DNA from: Chloroflexota bacterium | Lineage (GTDB): Bacteria; Chloroflexota; Anaerolineae; Aggregatilineales; Phototrophicaceae | Direction: 5' to 3' | Length of the DNA: 64,000 nucleotides | Assembly: GCA_028875185.1 (NCBI GenBank) | Contig: JAPPFH010000110.1 | Coordinates: 43,288-107,287, forward strand | In this document: one piece after another, positions 9,795 through 18,800 of the stretch | How positions within the stretch are numbered: position 1 is the first letter of the stretch | Layout of the letters: each line of letters starts with the position of its first letter | Position numbers and translations under genes: made by a program | The notes under the pieces: model-generated | Seen by the model: the letters and a program-made list of their open reading frames with translations, nothing else | What the model was told of the DNA's origin: nothing | Databases searched by the model: none

Positions 9795-12502
9795 TTCTGC
9801 TGCTCGACTGGCTGTCGCGCGAGGGGCATATAATTTTTGCCTGGTGGCTGTGGATGACGCTGGCGGGCGCCGCCGTATTCCCGCTATGCCTGCGACTGCT
9901 CGGCGGCCTGCCAGACCGGGGATACACGCTGGCGCGCGCGCTGGGTTTGATGCTTACGACCTTCATTTTCTGGCTGCTCGCCAGTTTCGGCTTGCTCGAT
10001 AATTCGGCGGGCAGCATCGCGCTATCGTGGCTCATTCTGCTTGTCTTCTCCTTAGCGCTTTTTGAACGCTTTGGCGAACGAGACTCATTCGCAAACTGGT
10101 GGCGCGAGAACCGCGGGCTCATCGTATCGTCCGAATTGCTCTTCATTGTTTTGTTCTTCGGCTGGGCGCTATTTCGCGCGCACCAGAACGATATCACCGC
10201 CACCGAAAAGCCGATGGAGCTCGCCTTCTTCAGCGCGGCGCAACGCAGCAGCGCCTTCCCGCCAAACGATCCCTGGATGTCGGGTTACGCCATCAGCTAT
10301 TACTATATGGGTTATGTCATGTGGGCGGCGCTTTCCACCTTAAGTGGCGTGGCAAGCACCATCGGATTCAATTTGACCGTCGCCTCGCTGTTCGCGCTTG
10401 CCGGGTTGAGCGCATTCGGCCTGGCTTATAATCTGGTTCGCTCGGTCACTCGCGAAGCTGCAGAACGCATTGGCGCTTTAACCGGTCAGACGGCGGCAAT
10501 CGCGACCGGCATCGTGGCGCTGGCGCTGCTGCTCCTAGTCGGCAATTTCCAGATGGTCTTCATCGAAGCGCCCTACCAAGCCCGGGCGGCGCCTCAATCC
10601 TACCTCGAGTACTGGGGCACGCAGGCGCGTTCCAACTTCAGCGACGGCGATTATGTTCAAGACAGTGAAGCCAAATTCAGCTTGCACTCGTCCACTTGGG
10701 ATTACTGGTGGTGGTTCCGCGCCAGCCGAGTCGTTACTGACTACGACCTAGATGGCGATCCCATTGGCACGCAGCCAATTGCGGAATTCCCCGCCTTTAG
10801 TTTCATCCTCGGCGACAATCACCCGCATGTGCTCGCGCTTCCCTTCGTCTTGATGGCAATCGGCATGATGCTGAATTTGACGCTTTTGCGGCGCGCGCCC
10901 GCCATTAGCGAAATCTTGCTCTATGGCTTGGCAATTGGCGGCTTGACCTTTCTCAACGCCTGGGACGGGCCGATTTATCTAGTCGGGTTGGTCGGCGCCG
11001 AAGCGCTGCGCCGGCTGCTGACGAGTGACAGCGGCGCGCTAACGAAGCCGGATTGGCTTGGTCTGGCGCGTTTTGGCGCGACAGTTGCGCTGGTCGCGTT
11101 TGTCGCTTACCTGCCCTACTTCGTCGGATTCCGATCGCAAGCCGGTGGCATATTGCCGAATCTGCTGCATCCGACTTTGTTTCGTCGCTTCTTCCTCATG
11201 TTCGGACCCTTGATTGTCCTTGTAGGCGCATATCTTTTGGTTGAGGCCTGGCGCGGTCATAAAGCGCATCGTCTGAACTGGCGCCTCGCTCTCAAGGCCA
11301 GCGGAATTATCTTGATTTCCCTGGCGGCTTTGACGATTGCGCTAGGTATCATGATTGGGCATTTCACCCGCGCTACGGCAGAATCCAGCGCGCTGATTGG
11401 ACAACTACTTCAGCGCAGGATTGAATTCGGCTTGACCTCAGTCATCCTCCTCCTGGGCATTGTGATCGTGCTGGCGCGCGTTTTTCCCGCCCGCCGTCAA
11501 GCCATCGCCGAGGCCAACGTGGCGATCAGCTGGATCAAGTATCCGAGCGCAACTGGCTTTGTCTTGCTCTTGATCGGCATGGGGCTGGCGCTGACCTTAT
11601 TCCCCGAATTTCTCTATCTGAAAGACAACTTCGGCGTCCGCATCAATACCGTATTCAAATTCTATTATCAGGCCTGGGCATTATGGAGCCTCGCAGGCGC
11701 CTACGCCGCATACAGCATCATGGCGGATGAAAGCAGGCCTCGGCCGCATCGTCTAGTCCGCTTGGGATTCGCATTCGCCCTGGCGCTAAGCCTTGGGGCG
11801 GGATTGATCTACAGCATTGAGGGCGTCTACCACCGCGCGCGCATTGAAACCGGACGCCAGCGCCACCTGGATACGCGACATTACACGCCGCCGGAGGGAT
11901 GGGATAATGCGATTCGACGCGTCGCCGAAGGCGAATCGGTCGAGCCGGGCGCGGTATTGTTCTCCAACGGCAAATTGATCCATGCCGCCGAACAAGACTT
12001 GCTTCGCGCGAATCACGAGGGAATCATCATCTATGACCGCAAAGCCTTGACCATCGCGGAACCGCTAAGCCTTGACGGCGCAAAGGGATTGCTGGACCGC
12101 GATGATCAGGCTGTCATCAACTGTCTTAGCGACTTGGTCGGGCGAGCGGATGTCGTGGTCGCCGAGGCTGTTGGCGATCCGTACCGCATCGAGTACGGGC
12201 GCGTTGGCACGCTGGCGGGGATTCCAATCGTGCTCGGCTGGGAGAATCACGAACGGCAGTGGCGCGGCGATTCATACGCCGCGATCGCCGGCACGCGCGC
12301 CCAGGATATCAAGCGCTTGTTCACCGCCTCCGATATGATTGACATCGACGATATAATCAAGCGCTATGACATCAGTTATATTTTGTTTGGCGCGTCGGAA
12401 CGGCAGCGATATGGCGAATTTGGCGAAGAGAAGTTCCTCAATCAGCTGCCCGTCGTCTGCCAATCCGGGCGCTCGCGAATCTATTATTCCGGCAATCGCT
12501 GA
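9791..12502 (+). CDS. YYY-domain (DUF2298) polytopic membrane protein
   Basis: A 903-residue protein that belongs to the Chloroflexota/archaeal YYY membrane family. Visible marks are YAISYYYMGYV near residue 170, LGDNHPHVLALP near 340, RINTVFKFYYQAW near 622 and a hydrophilic C-terminal part with AGIPIVLGWENHERQW and a closing RYDISYILFG. Each has a counterpart at the same spacing in the C-terminal half of the preceding 1961-residue protein. About 18-20 membrane helices can be read. The start codon overlaps the previous stop (ATGA). No YYY protein has a firmly known reaction; the GT-C-like layout and the cluster suggest glycan transfer or flipping. Confidence 0.75.
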   Translation: MILLLDWLSREGHIIFAWWLWMTLAGAAVFPLCLRLLGGLPDRGYTLARALGLMLTTFIFWLLASFGLLDNSAGSIALSWLILLVFSLALFERFGERDSFANWWRENRGLIVSSELLFIVLFFGWALFRAHQNDITATEKPMELAFFSAAQRSSAFPPNDPWMSGYAISYYYMGYVMWAALSTLSGVASTIGFNLTVASLFALAGLSAFGLAYNLVRSVTREAAERIGALTGQTAAIATGIVALALLLLVGNFQMVFIEAPYQARAAPQSYLEYWGTQARSNFSDGDYVQDSEAKFSLHSSTWDYWWWFRASRVVTDYDLDGDPIGTQPIAEFPAFSFILGDNHPHVLALPFVLMAIGMMLNLTLLRRAPAISEILLYGLAIGGLTFLNAWDGPIYLVGLVGAEALRRLLTSDSGALTKPDWLGLARFGATVALVAFVAYLPYFVGFRSQAGGILPNLLHPTLFRRFFLMFGPLIVLVGAYLLVEAWRGHKAHRLNWRLALKASGIILISLAALTIALGIMIGHFTRATAESSALIGQLLQRRIEFGLTSVILLLGIVIVLARVFPARRQAIAEANVAISWIKYPSATGFVLLLIGMGLALTLFPEFLYLKDNFGVRINTVFKFYYQAWALWSLAGAYAAYSIMADESRPRPHRLVRLGFAFALALSLGAGLIYSIEGVYHRARIETGRQRHLDTRHYTPPEGWDNAIRRVAEGESVEPGAVLFSNGKLIHAAEQDLLRANHEGIIIYDRKALTIAEPLSLDGAKGLLDRDDQAVINCLSDLVGRADVVVAEAVGDPYRIEYGRVGTLAGIPIVLGWENHERQWRGDSYAAIAGTRAQDIKRLFTASDMIDIDDIIKRYDISYILFGASERQRYGEFGEEKFLNQLPVVCQSGRSRIYYSGNR

Positions 12503-12554
12503 GCGGGGCCCGTCTTAATTGATTGCCGATGCTTTTGAAGAGCCAGGGAAATCA

Positions 12555-14540
12555 GTGATAGCGGACGATAATCCAAAGCCAATTGACCAGGAATCAGCGC
12601 CTGCGCTTGACGCTGCCGAGCGCATCGATACCAAGCCAAGCGTATCGATTGAAGCCTTGGCATATTTGGGCTTGGCGCTTGTCACTATGATCCTCCGCCT
12701 CAGCGACCTGGATACCGTGCCTATTTCCGAATTCGAAGCGAAAGGCGCCTTGCACGCTTGGCACACGATCGAAGACGATGCGCCCGGCGCCTTCACGCCG
12801 TCGAGCAGCCCATTGACCTATCTTGCGCAATTGACATCCTTTTCGCTGCTTGGTGCGAGCGAGTTCACGGCTCGAATCGGCGCGGCAATCGCTGGCATGG
12901 CGCTGGCGTTTACGCCGCTGCTGTTCCGCGAGAATTTAGGCAAGACCAGAACCTTCGTTTGGGCGGCGCTGCTATCGCTGCTGACCATCCCGATCGTGGC
13001 ATCGCGGATTGCCGACGGCGTCTCCTTCATGATGCTCTTCGCCATTCTGGCGATCTGGCTAGTCCGGCGCTATTGGTATTCCAGGCGGCAAAGCGATGCC
13101 TTTTTGGCAATTGCGAGCATCACTTTCATGCTGCTGCTGTCCAGCCCAAGGGGCATTCCGATGCTGGCGGTCATGCTGGCGGCCGGCTGGCTGGCTGTCT
13201 GGCGGACGGCGCTCAGCGCCCCGCAGCGTCTGGGCTTGCCGGGCGATGACATCTTGCAGCTTGCCCTAAGACGGCTGCGAGAATTCCCGGTCGCCCAAGC
13301 GGCATTCATTCCCATTCTCATCGTTTTCTTGACGGCGACCATGTTCATGTTGAATCCGGCCGGCTTGAGCACTGTGAGCGAGCTGGTCAACCAAGCTGTC
13401 AGCGGCTTGACTCAAAGCGATAGCCCGGATGGGACAGGCCTCGGCTTCATCACGCTCGTCGCTTACGAGCCCTTGCTCATCATTTATGCGCTCGGCGGCG
13501 CCTGGCTTCTATGGAAAAAAGGCGATATTACCTACATCGATCGTTTTGCCGCCGCCTGGGCCGCCATCGGCGCGCTCGGATTGCTGCTCTATCCCGGCGC
13601 CATGGCAACGGACGCGATGTGGGTTGTGGCGCCGCTGTCGCTTTTGGCGAGTTATGGCATAACGCAACTAATGGTCGATCGGCGCGTCGTCATTCTCTGG
13701 GCGGCAGCCGAAGACGATGCCGACGACAGCGCGCTGTATTCGCCGCGATATCGCTGGGTCAAATGGACGATCTCGGCTGGCGTGTTGATGTTCCTGCTAA
13801 TCCTTGCCGTGCAGTTTATGCAGGTAGCGCGGCTGCTGCTGGCGCTGCCCGCTGGAACCACCTTCGCCGAGCTGTTTCCCTTGCTGTTTGAGCCGGCGCA
13901 GATAAGGCTGCTGCAAGGCGCGGGCTTGCTCGTTCTGACGGCGATCATATCGCTGATCGTCTTTCTGCTGACAGCCAATTTCTGGGGCTTGGGCACCTGC
14001 CTGCAAGGCATAGGACTTGGCTTTTTTTGGCTGATGCTGCTCTCCGGGATAGGCGGCGCCTGGAATGGCAACATAGCCAAAGCGGCGGATCCGCGTCATT
14101 TGTGGCGGCAGCGCGCCGTATCCGAAGACGCCTATCTATTGCGTGATACGCTCTTTGAATTGGCGGACCGCGCGACATCCGGTTTCCCCGAATTGGAGAT
14201 TTTCATTGTGCGCGATGAAGACGGGATCATTCGCAACGACGGACTAATCGCCTGGTTCGCGCGCGACTTTCCCAAGGCGCGCTTCGTCAACAGTCCGGCA
14301 GAGGCAGCCGGGGAAGGAATCGTTTTGACGGCGCAGCCGGATCAAGAGCCTGAAACGCTAGGCGGCGATTATGTCGGCCAGCGATTCCTGCTGCAGCGAT
14401 CCTGGTCATTCACCGAATTAGGCTTGTGGGATCTGCCCGCCTGGTGGTCGCAAGGTCGCCTTCGCGATGGCATACTGAAAGACGACGTCGTCATGCTATG
14501 GTTGCGCCAAGATGTATATGATGGAATTCGAACCTCCTAA
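12555..14540 (+). CDS. Polytopic membrane protein, GT39-like (GT-C)
   Basis: About 661 residues from the GTG at 12555, which has an AGGGA ribosome site 6 nt upstream; a TTG at 12519 would add 12 residues. The hydrophilic N-terminus is followed by a helix near residue 35, the acidic loop PISEFEAKGALHAWH, and the SSPLTYLAQLTSFSLLG segment that corresponds to the second motif of GT39 proteins. About twelve helices follow. The last 130 residues are soluble and contain IFIVRDEDGI and YVGQRFLLQRSW. The gene follows the YYY gene by about 50 bp in the same direction and closes the first run of membrane proteins before the sigma factor gene. Substrate unknown. Confidence 0.6.
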   Translation: MIADDNPKPIDQESAPALDAAERIDTKPSVSIEALAYLGLALVTMILRLSDLDTVPISEFEAKGALHAWHTIEDDAPGAFTPSSSPLTYLAQLTSFSLLGASEFTARIGAAIAGMALAFTPLLFRENLGKTRTFVWAALLSLLTIPIVASRIADGVSFMMLFAILAIWLVRRYWYSRRQSDAFLAIASITFMLLLSSPRGIPMLAVMLAAGWLAVWRTALSAPQRLGLPGDDILQLALRRLREFPVAQAAFIPILIVFLTATMFMLNPAGLSTVSELVNQAVSGLTQSDSPDGTGLGFITLVAYEPLLIIYALGGAWLLWKKGDITYIDRFAAAWAAIGALGLLLYPGAMATDAMWVVAPLSLLASYGITQLMVDRRVVILWAAAEDDADDSALYSPRYRWVKWTISAGVLMFLLILAVQFMQVARLLLALPAGTTFAELFPLLFEPAQIRLLQGAGLLVLTAIISLIVFLLTANFWGLGTCLQGIGLGFFWLMLLSGIGGAWNGNIAKAADPRHLWRQRAVSEDAYLLRDTLFELADRATSGFPELEIFIVRDEDGIIRNDGLIAWFARDFPKARFVNSPAEAAGEGIVLTAQPDQEPETLGGDYVGQRFLLQRSWSFTELGLWDLPAWWSQGRLRDGILKDDVVMLWLRQDVYDGIRTS

Positions 14541-14612
14541 AATTGAGGATGTTGGCGGTACTATGTGTACATGAGGGAGTGTCCAAGGAGCGCCGGCAGC
14601 AGGATTGCAAAC

Positions 14613-15218
14613 ATGACAGAGAATCGAAGACAAAGCCACACTGAGATTGACGCGATAATTGAACGCGCGCTCGCTGGCGATCAGATCGGATACGCCGATC
14701 TCTATGATCGCTATGCTGCCAGCCTGTACCGGCTGTGCTATAGCCTGTTGATGAATGAACAAGATGCGGAAGATATTCTGCAAGAATCATTTCTTTACGC
14801 CTTCAAGAATCTACATCGCTTTGACTCGCGCAAGGCTTCCCTGAAGACCTGGCTCTACACGATCGCTGTGAGCCGCTGCCGCAACACCTACCGCCGCAAA
14901 CGCTTCCTCACGGTCGATATCAGTCAGTGGCTGGGCTTGGAATTGCGAGCGCCGTCCTCGGAAGCGCCGGAAGCGGCTGTAATACGCCGAGACGCCAACG
15001 AATCCATCACACGGGCGCTGCAAGATTTGTCGCCGCGTCTGCGCGAGGCGATCGTGCTGCGTTATGGCCAAGGCATGACTTATCGCGAAATCTCCGAGGT
15101 GATGGGCTGCCCGCAAAAGACAGCTGAAAGCCGCGTCCGCCTGGGGCACCAGCGATTGAAACAATCTTTGCAGCCGGTGGGCATGGGGCTGCTGGAAGAG
15201 CTTCTGAGCGTTCACTAG
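14613..15218 (+). CDS. ECF-type RNA polymerase sigma factor
   Basis: A sigma-70 family protein of about 201 residues. Region 2 is readable as GYADLYDRYAASLYRLCY, then EQDAEDILQESFLYAF (core-binding and -10 recognition). Region 4 is LSPRLREAIVLRYGQGMTY followed by the helix-turn-helix REISEVMGCPQKTAESRVR. The linker is short and regions 1 and 3 are absent, as in ECF factors. ATG 14613 has AGGA 8 nt upstream and was preferred; ATG 14565 in frame adds 16 residues and has a poor ribosome site. The next gene, 27 bp downstream, encodes a likely membrane anti-sigma factor. The pair lies inside the glycan block, so nearby genes are obvious candidate targets, but no target promoter could be recognised. 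Confidence 0.88.
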   Translation: MTENRRQSHTEIDAIIERALAGDQIGYADLYDRYAASLYRLCYSLLMNEQDAEDILQESFLYAFKNLHRFDSRKASLKTWLYTIAVSRCRNTYRRKRFLTVDISQWLGLELRAPSSEAPEAAVIRRDANESITRALQDLSPRLREAIVLRYGQGMTYREISEVMGCPQKTAESRVRLGHQRLKQSLQPVGMGLLEELLSVH

Positions 15219-15245
15219 ACAATCGCTGGAGACGTTAAAGGCACG

Positions 15246-15776
15246 ATGGTCCGGTTCAAGTATCGCTACTGCAAGGTATTCATGGCGCGCTTCGTCAGCG
15301 GCGATCTCTCGCCGGCGGCAAGGCGGCGCGTCGGGCGATACATAGACGAATGTGAAGATTGCCGGCGGGAATACAGGCGGCATAGGGAATTCGCCCGAAG
15401 GCTGGAGCGCAACTTGCCAGCGCTGGGCGCGCCCAACGCGAAGCGCCTGGACGAGCTCTGGTCATCGCTGCAATCTGAGCTTCAGACGCCGGCGGCGCAG
15501 ACGATGAGGATATCCGATTTCGCGTCGCCGCAGAGCATGCAAGTCGGTTACGGATTGGTCATGCTGGCGATATCGATTGCGCTGCTGCTGCCTATGGTAA
15601 TTGGATTTCAAGCCTCGCTTTCGCCGGTGGATTTGCCCCGAGCGCCACTTGGATTCAGCAGCGAATCGACGCGGCACGCGCATCAGGCGAACAAGCCCTC
15701 GATTATTGCGACAGCGCAGCCGGGCGCTCGAGGCGGCCTTCCAATGTTGCACAACACGCCGGCGCCGCATCGCTGA
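15246..15776 (+). CDS. Putative single-pass membrane anti-sigma factor (ZAS-like, altered zinc site)
   Basis: A 176-residue protein. The N-terminal 60 residues follow the zf-HC2 anti-sigma pattern: RFVSGDLSPAARRRVGRYID then ECEDCRREY. The family motif is His-x3-Cys-x2-Cys; here the His position is Tyr32, while Cys36 and Cys39 are kept, so a normal zinc site is doubtful unless Cys9 or another residue takes part. A single helix (VGYGLVMLAISIALLLPMVI) lies near residues 97-120, followed by an extracytoplasmic tail of about 50 residues. AAAGG 5 nt before ATG 15246 supports the start. It lies directly after the ECF sigma gene, as anti-sigma genes normally do. Sequestering of that sigma is inferred from this arrangement. 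Confidence 0.72.
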   Translation: MVRFKYRYCKVFMARFVSGDLSPAARRRVGRYIDECEDCRREYRRHREFARRLERNLPALGAPNAKRLDELWSSLQSELQTPAAQTMRISDFASPQSMQVGYGLVMLAISIALLLPMVIGFQASLSPVDLPRAPLGFSSESTRHAHQANKPSIIATAQPGARGGLPMLHNTPAPHR

Positions 15777-15817
15777 GCGCTCTGCCTGAATCAACCTGAT
15801 ATGGTCGAAGACAAGGC

Positions 15818-18800
15818 ATGATAACCTCTCCCAATCAGCAGGAAGACAATGCCTTGGGTCGCTTTCTATCCCTGCGTCTGCCCCTGAACCGGGAGCTGGC
15901 TGTCTACATCGCTATTTTCTTGTTAGCGGTCTTCACGCGATTCCATATGCTGGACGACCGCGTCATGAGCCACGACGAGAGCCTCCACACCCGCTTCTCT
16001 TACAATCTGTACAAGGACGGCAACTTTCAGCATACACCCTTGATGCACGGTCCGGTGCTGTTTCACGCGACGGCGCTTTCGTTTTATCTCTTCGGCGACA
16101 GCGACTTTTCGGGCCGCATATACACTGCGCTGTTGGGTGTCATCATGGTGATATTTCCCACCCTGCTGCGCAAGTGGCTGGGCCGCTGGGGCGCCATGTT
16201 TGCCGCGTTCTTGCTGCTGATTTCGCCGCTCTTGCTCTATTACAATCGCTATATCCGTCATGATACGCCGTCCATTCTCTTCGGCATGATCATGGCGTAC
16301 TGCATATTGATGTACCTTGACGGGTCGCCGCGTTTTCGCCGGCGCGCCTTCTGGCTCTATCTCTTCGCCGCCGCCATGATTCTCAATCTGGGCTCGAAAG
16401 AAACAGCTTTCATCTATATCGCGATCTTTGGCAGCTTCCTGCTCATCTTCTTTTTAGTTCGCCTGGCTCAGCAGCGTTATCGTGTGCGCGGAAAGCCGAT
16501 ATTCAATTCGGTCGTGCTCGGTATCCTGCTCGGTGGTGTAATGACATTGGGCATGTACACCGTCGTCGACGTGATACCAGTCGAGATTGTGCCGGGGCGC
16601 GGCGCCAATTGGGCTGATCTCACCGATCTTGAACGTAGCAGCTGGATCAATTGGATGGCGCTATCGGCGCTTGGCGCTGTATTCGTATTGGTATCGACAG
16701 CGCTTTATGCCTTTCGCGATCGTCCCCGGCGCATTCCCCGCCGCGAAGTCTCCGTCATTCTGTTGATCGCCGCAATCACTGCTGGCAGCCTGCTATTCAT
16801 TGAAGAACTTTCCCACGTTGCGGCGCCGGCGGAAGCCGTGGAACCGTCCGACCCATTCGCGGACAGCAGCGAGAATGTCGCGGGAAGCCAAGGCGCCTCG
16901 ATTCGCTGGGCGCCCGGCTTGGCTCTTTGGCTATTTGCAATCGCAGCCGCCATTTACCTGATCCGCGATGCGCGGCGCGCGACCCGATCCGGCGATAAAC
17001 TTTCGGCGGATAAGCCAGAGGGCGGCGGGCTTTGGGCTTTCCTCTATCAATTCCCCGAAGTCGATTTCATTGTCTTAATCGTCACACTGATATTGCCCTG
17101 GACGACTGCGCTCTTCGTCCGCATGATGGGCGGCTCCAGCGCAGCCTACGCTGGCTTGGCTGAGTCCTTGCCGGATGGCTTGTACCAGTTGCTGGCGAGC
17201 CTGCCAAACCTGGGGTCGGTTGGGGAAGTTGGGCAGTTTCTGGTTGGCGCCTTCGCATTTGCGCCACTCATTTTAATCTCGATAGCCCTCGGTTTGGCTT
17301 GGAACTGGAAACGCTGGCTGGTCTGTGCCGCCATTTTTCACATCATTTTCGCCTTTTTCTTCACCAGCGTTTTCACCAATATCGCCGGCTTGGGCACGGG
17401 CATGATCTACAGCCTGGGCTATTGGCTTGAGCAGCAAGGCGTCCGGCGCGGCAGTCAACCGCAGTATTATTACCTGCTCATTATTTTGCCGACCTATGAA
17501 TTCCTGCCCATCATCGGCAGCGTCAGCGCCATGTTCGCCGGCGTAACCTGCTTCTGGAAATCGCGCCGCGATCGAATCGTTAAAGGCGAGATTCTCCGCC
17601 GCGAGCAAGCCGATGCCGCTACGGAAACTGCGCGCGAACTGGCGAGCGAAAACGCGAACGCGGATGCGGCGCAAGCAAATGAAACGAACACGCGAGACCA
17701 GCAGACTGACATCGACGATGCGGACGAGCTGCTGAGCCAGCCTTCGGGCGAGGCGACAGACGCGGAAGCTGACCTTGCCGACGAAGACAAGCTCGGACGC
17801 CTGCCCTTCCTGCTGCTGCTCGCTTGGTGGGCGGTGCTCAACCTTGTTGGTTATTCGCTCGCCGGGGAGAAGATGCCCTGGCTCGGCACCCATTTGACCA
17901 CACCGATGATCCTGATAACAGCTTGGTATTTTGGCGGTGTGCTTTCGCGTGTCGACACGACACAGTTCCGCGCGCGCGGCTGGCTGGCGCTGCTGCTCAT
18001 GCCCGCATTTGTCATCAGCCTGGCGCAAGTCTTGGGCGCCTTCATCGCCGGCAACCCGCCTTTCGCCGGGCTGGAACAGGTTCAGCTGGGGCGCACCTAT
18101 GCCTGGCTGGCCTCCCTCTTCCTCACGGTCGGTTTGGGCTATCTGCTTTTGCGTCTGGCGCGCTTGACCAGTTGGATGCATATCCGGCGGCTCGGCGCCG
18201 CGGCCGTCTTTGGCATACTGAGCCTGCTGACCTTACGGGCGGCTTGGATGGCGTCCTTCATCAACTATGACCTGCCGACCGAGCTGCTGGTCTATGCGCA
18301 TGCCGCCCCCGCCGTCAAATGGGTGCTGGATGACATTGAAGAAATGAGCCTGCGGATGACCGACGGCAAAGAAATGCGATTCGCCTACGACGACGAAGTC
18401 TCCTGGCCCTATAGCTGGTATTTCCGCGATTACGGCGACGCTGTATTCGTTGGCGGAAACCCCACCTTGCAGAATACGCAAGACGCCGTATTTGTCGTGG
18501 TCGGCGCCGGGCATCGCGGCGATGTCGAGCCTTTGCTCGAAGATCATTACATGCGGCGCGATCATATGCGCATGTGGTGGCCGATGCAAGAATACTTCAA
18601 CTTGACACCGCAGCGGATCATCAACGCGCTGGACTTTTCGCCGGCGAACGAAAACGCGGCGGCGCTGCGCCGAGGCATATTCGATATTTGGTGGTCGCGC
18701 GATTATGACCAATATGGCGAGGCGACCGGCAAAGACTTCTCTTTGACCAACTGGCCCGTTTCCGACCGTATGCACATATATGTCCGCAAGGACTTCGCTT

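Noticed and set aside
17273-18181. 302-codon antisense frame rich in Arg/Gln/Glu
   Set aside because: Typical composition of an antisense shadow in GC-rich DNA and lies fully under the TIGR03663-like gene.
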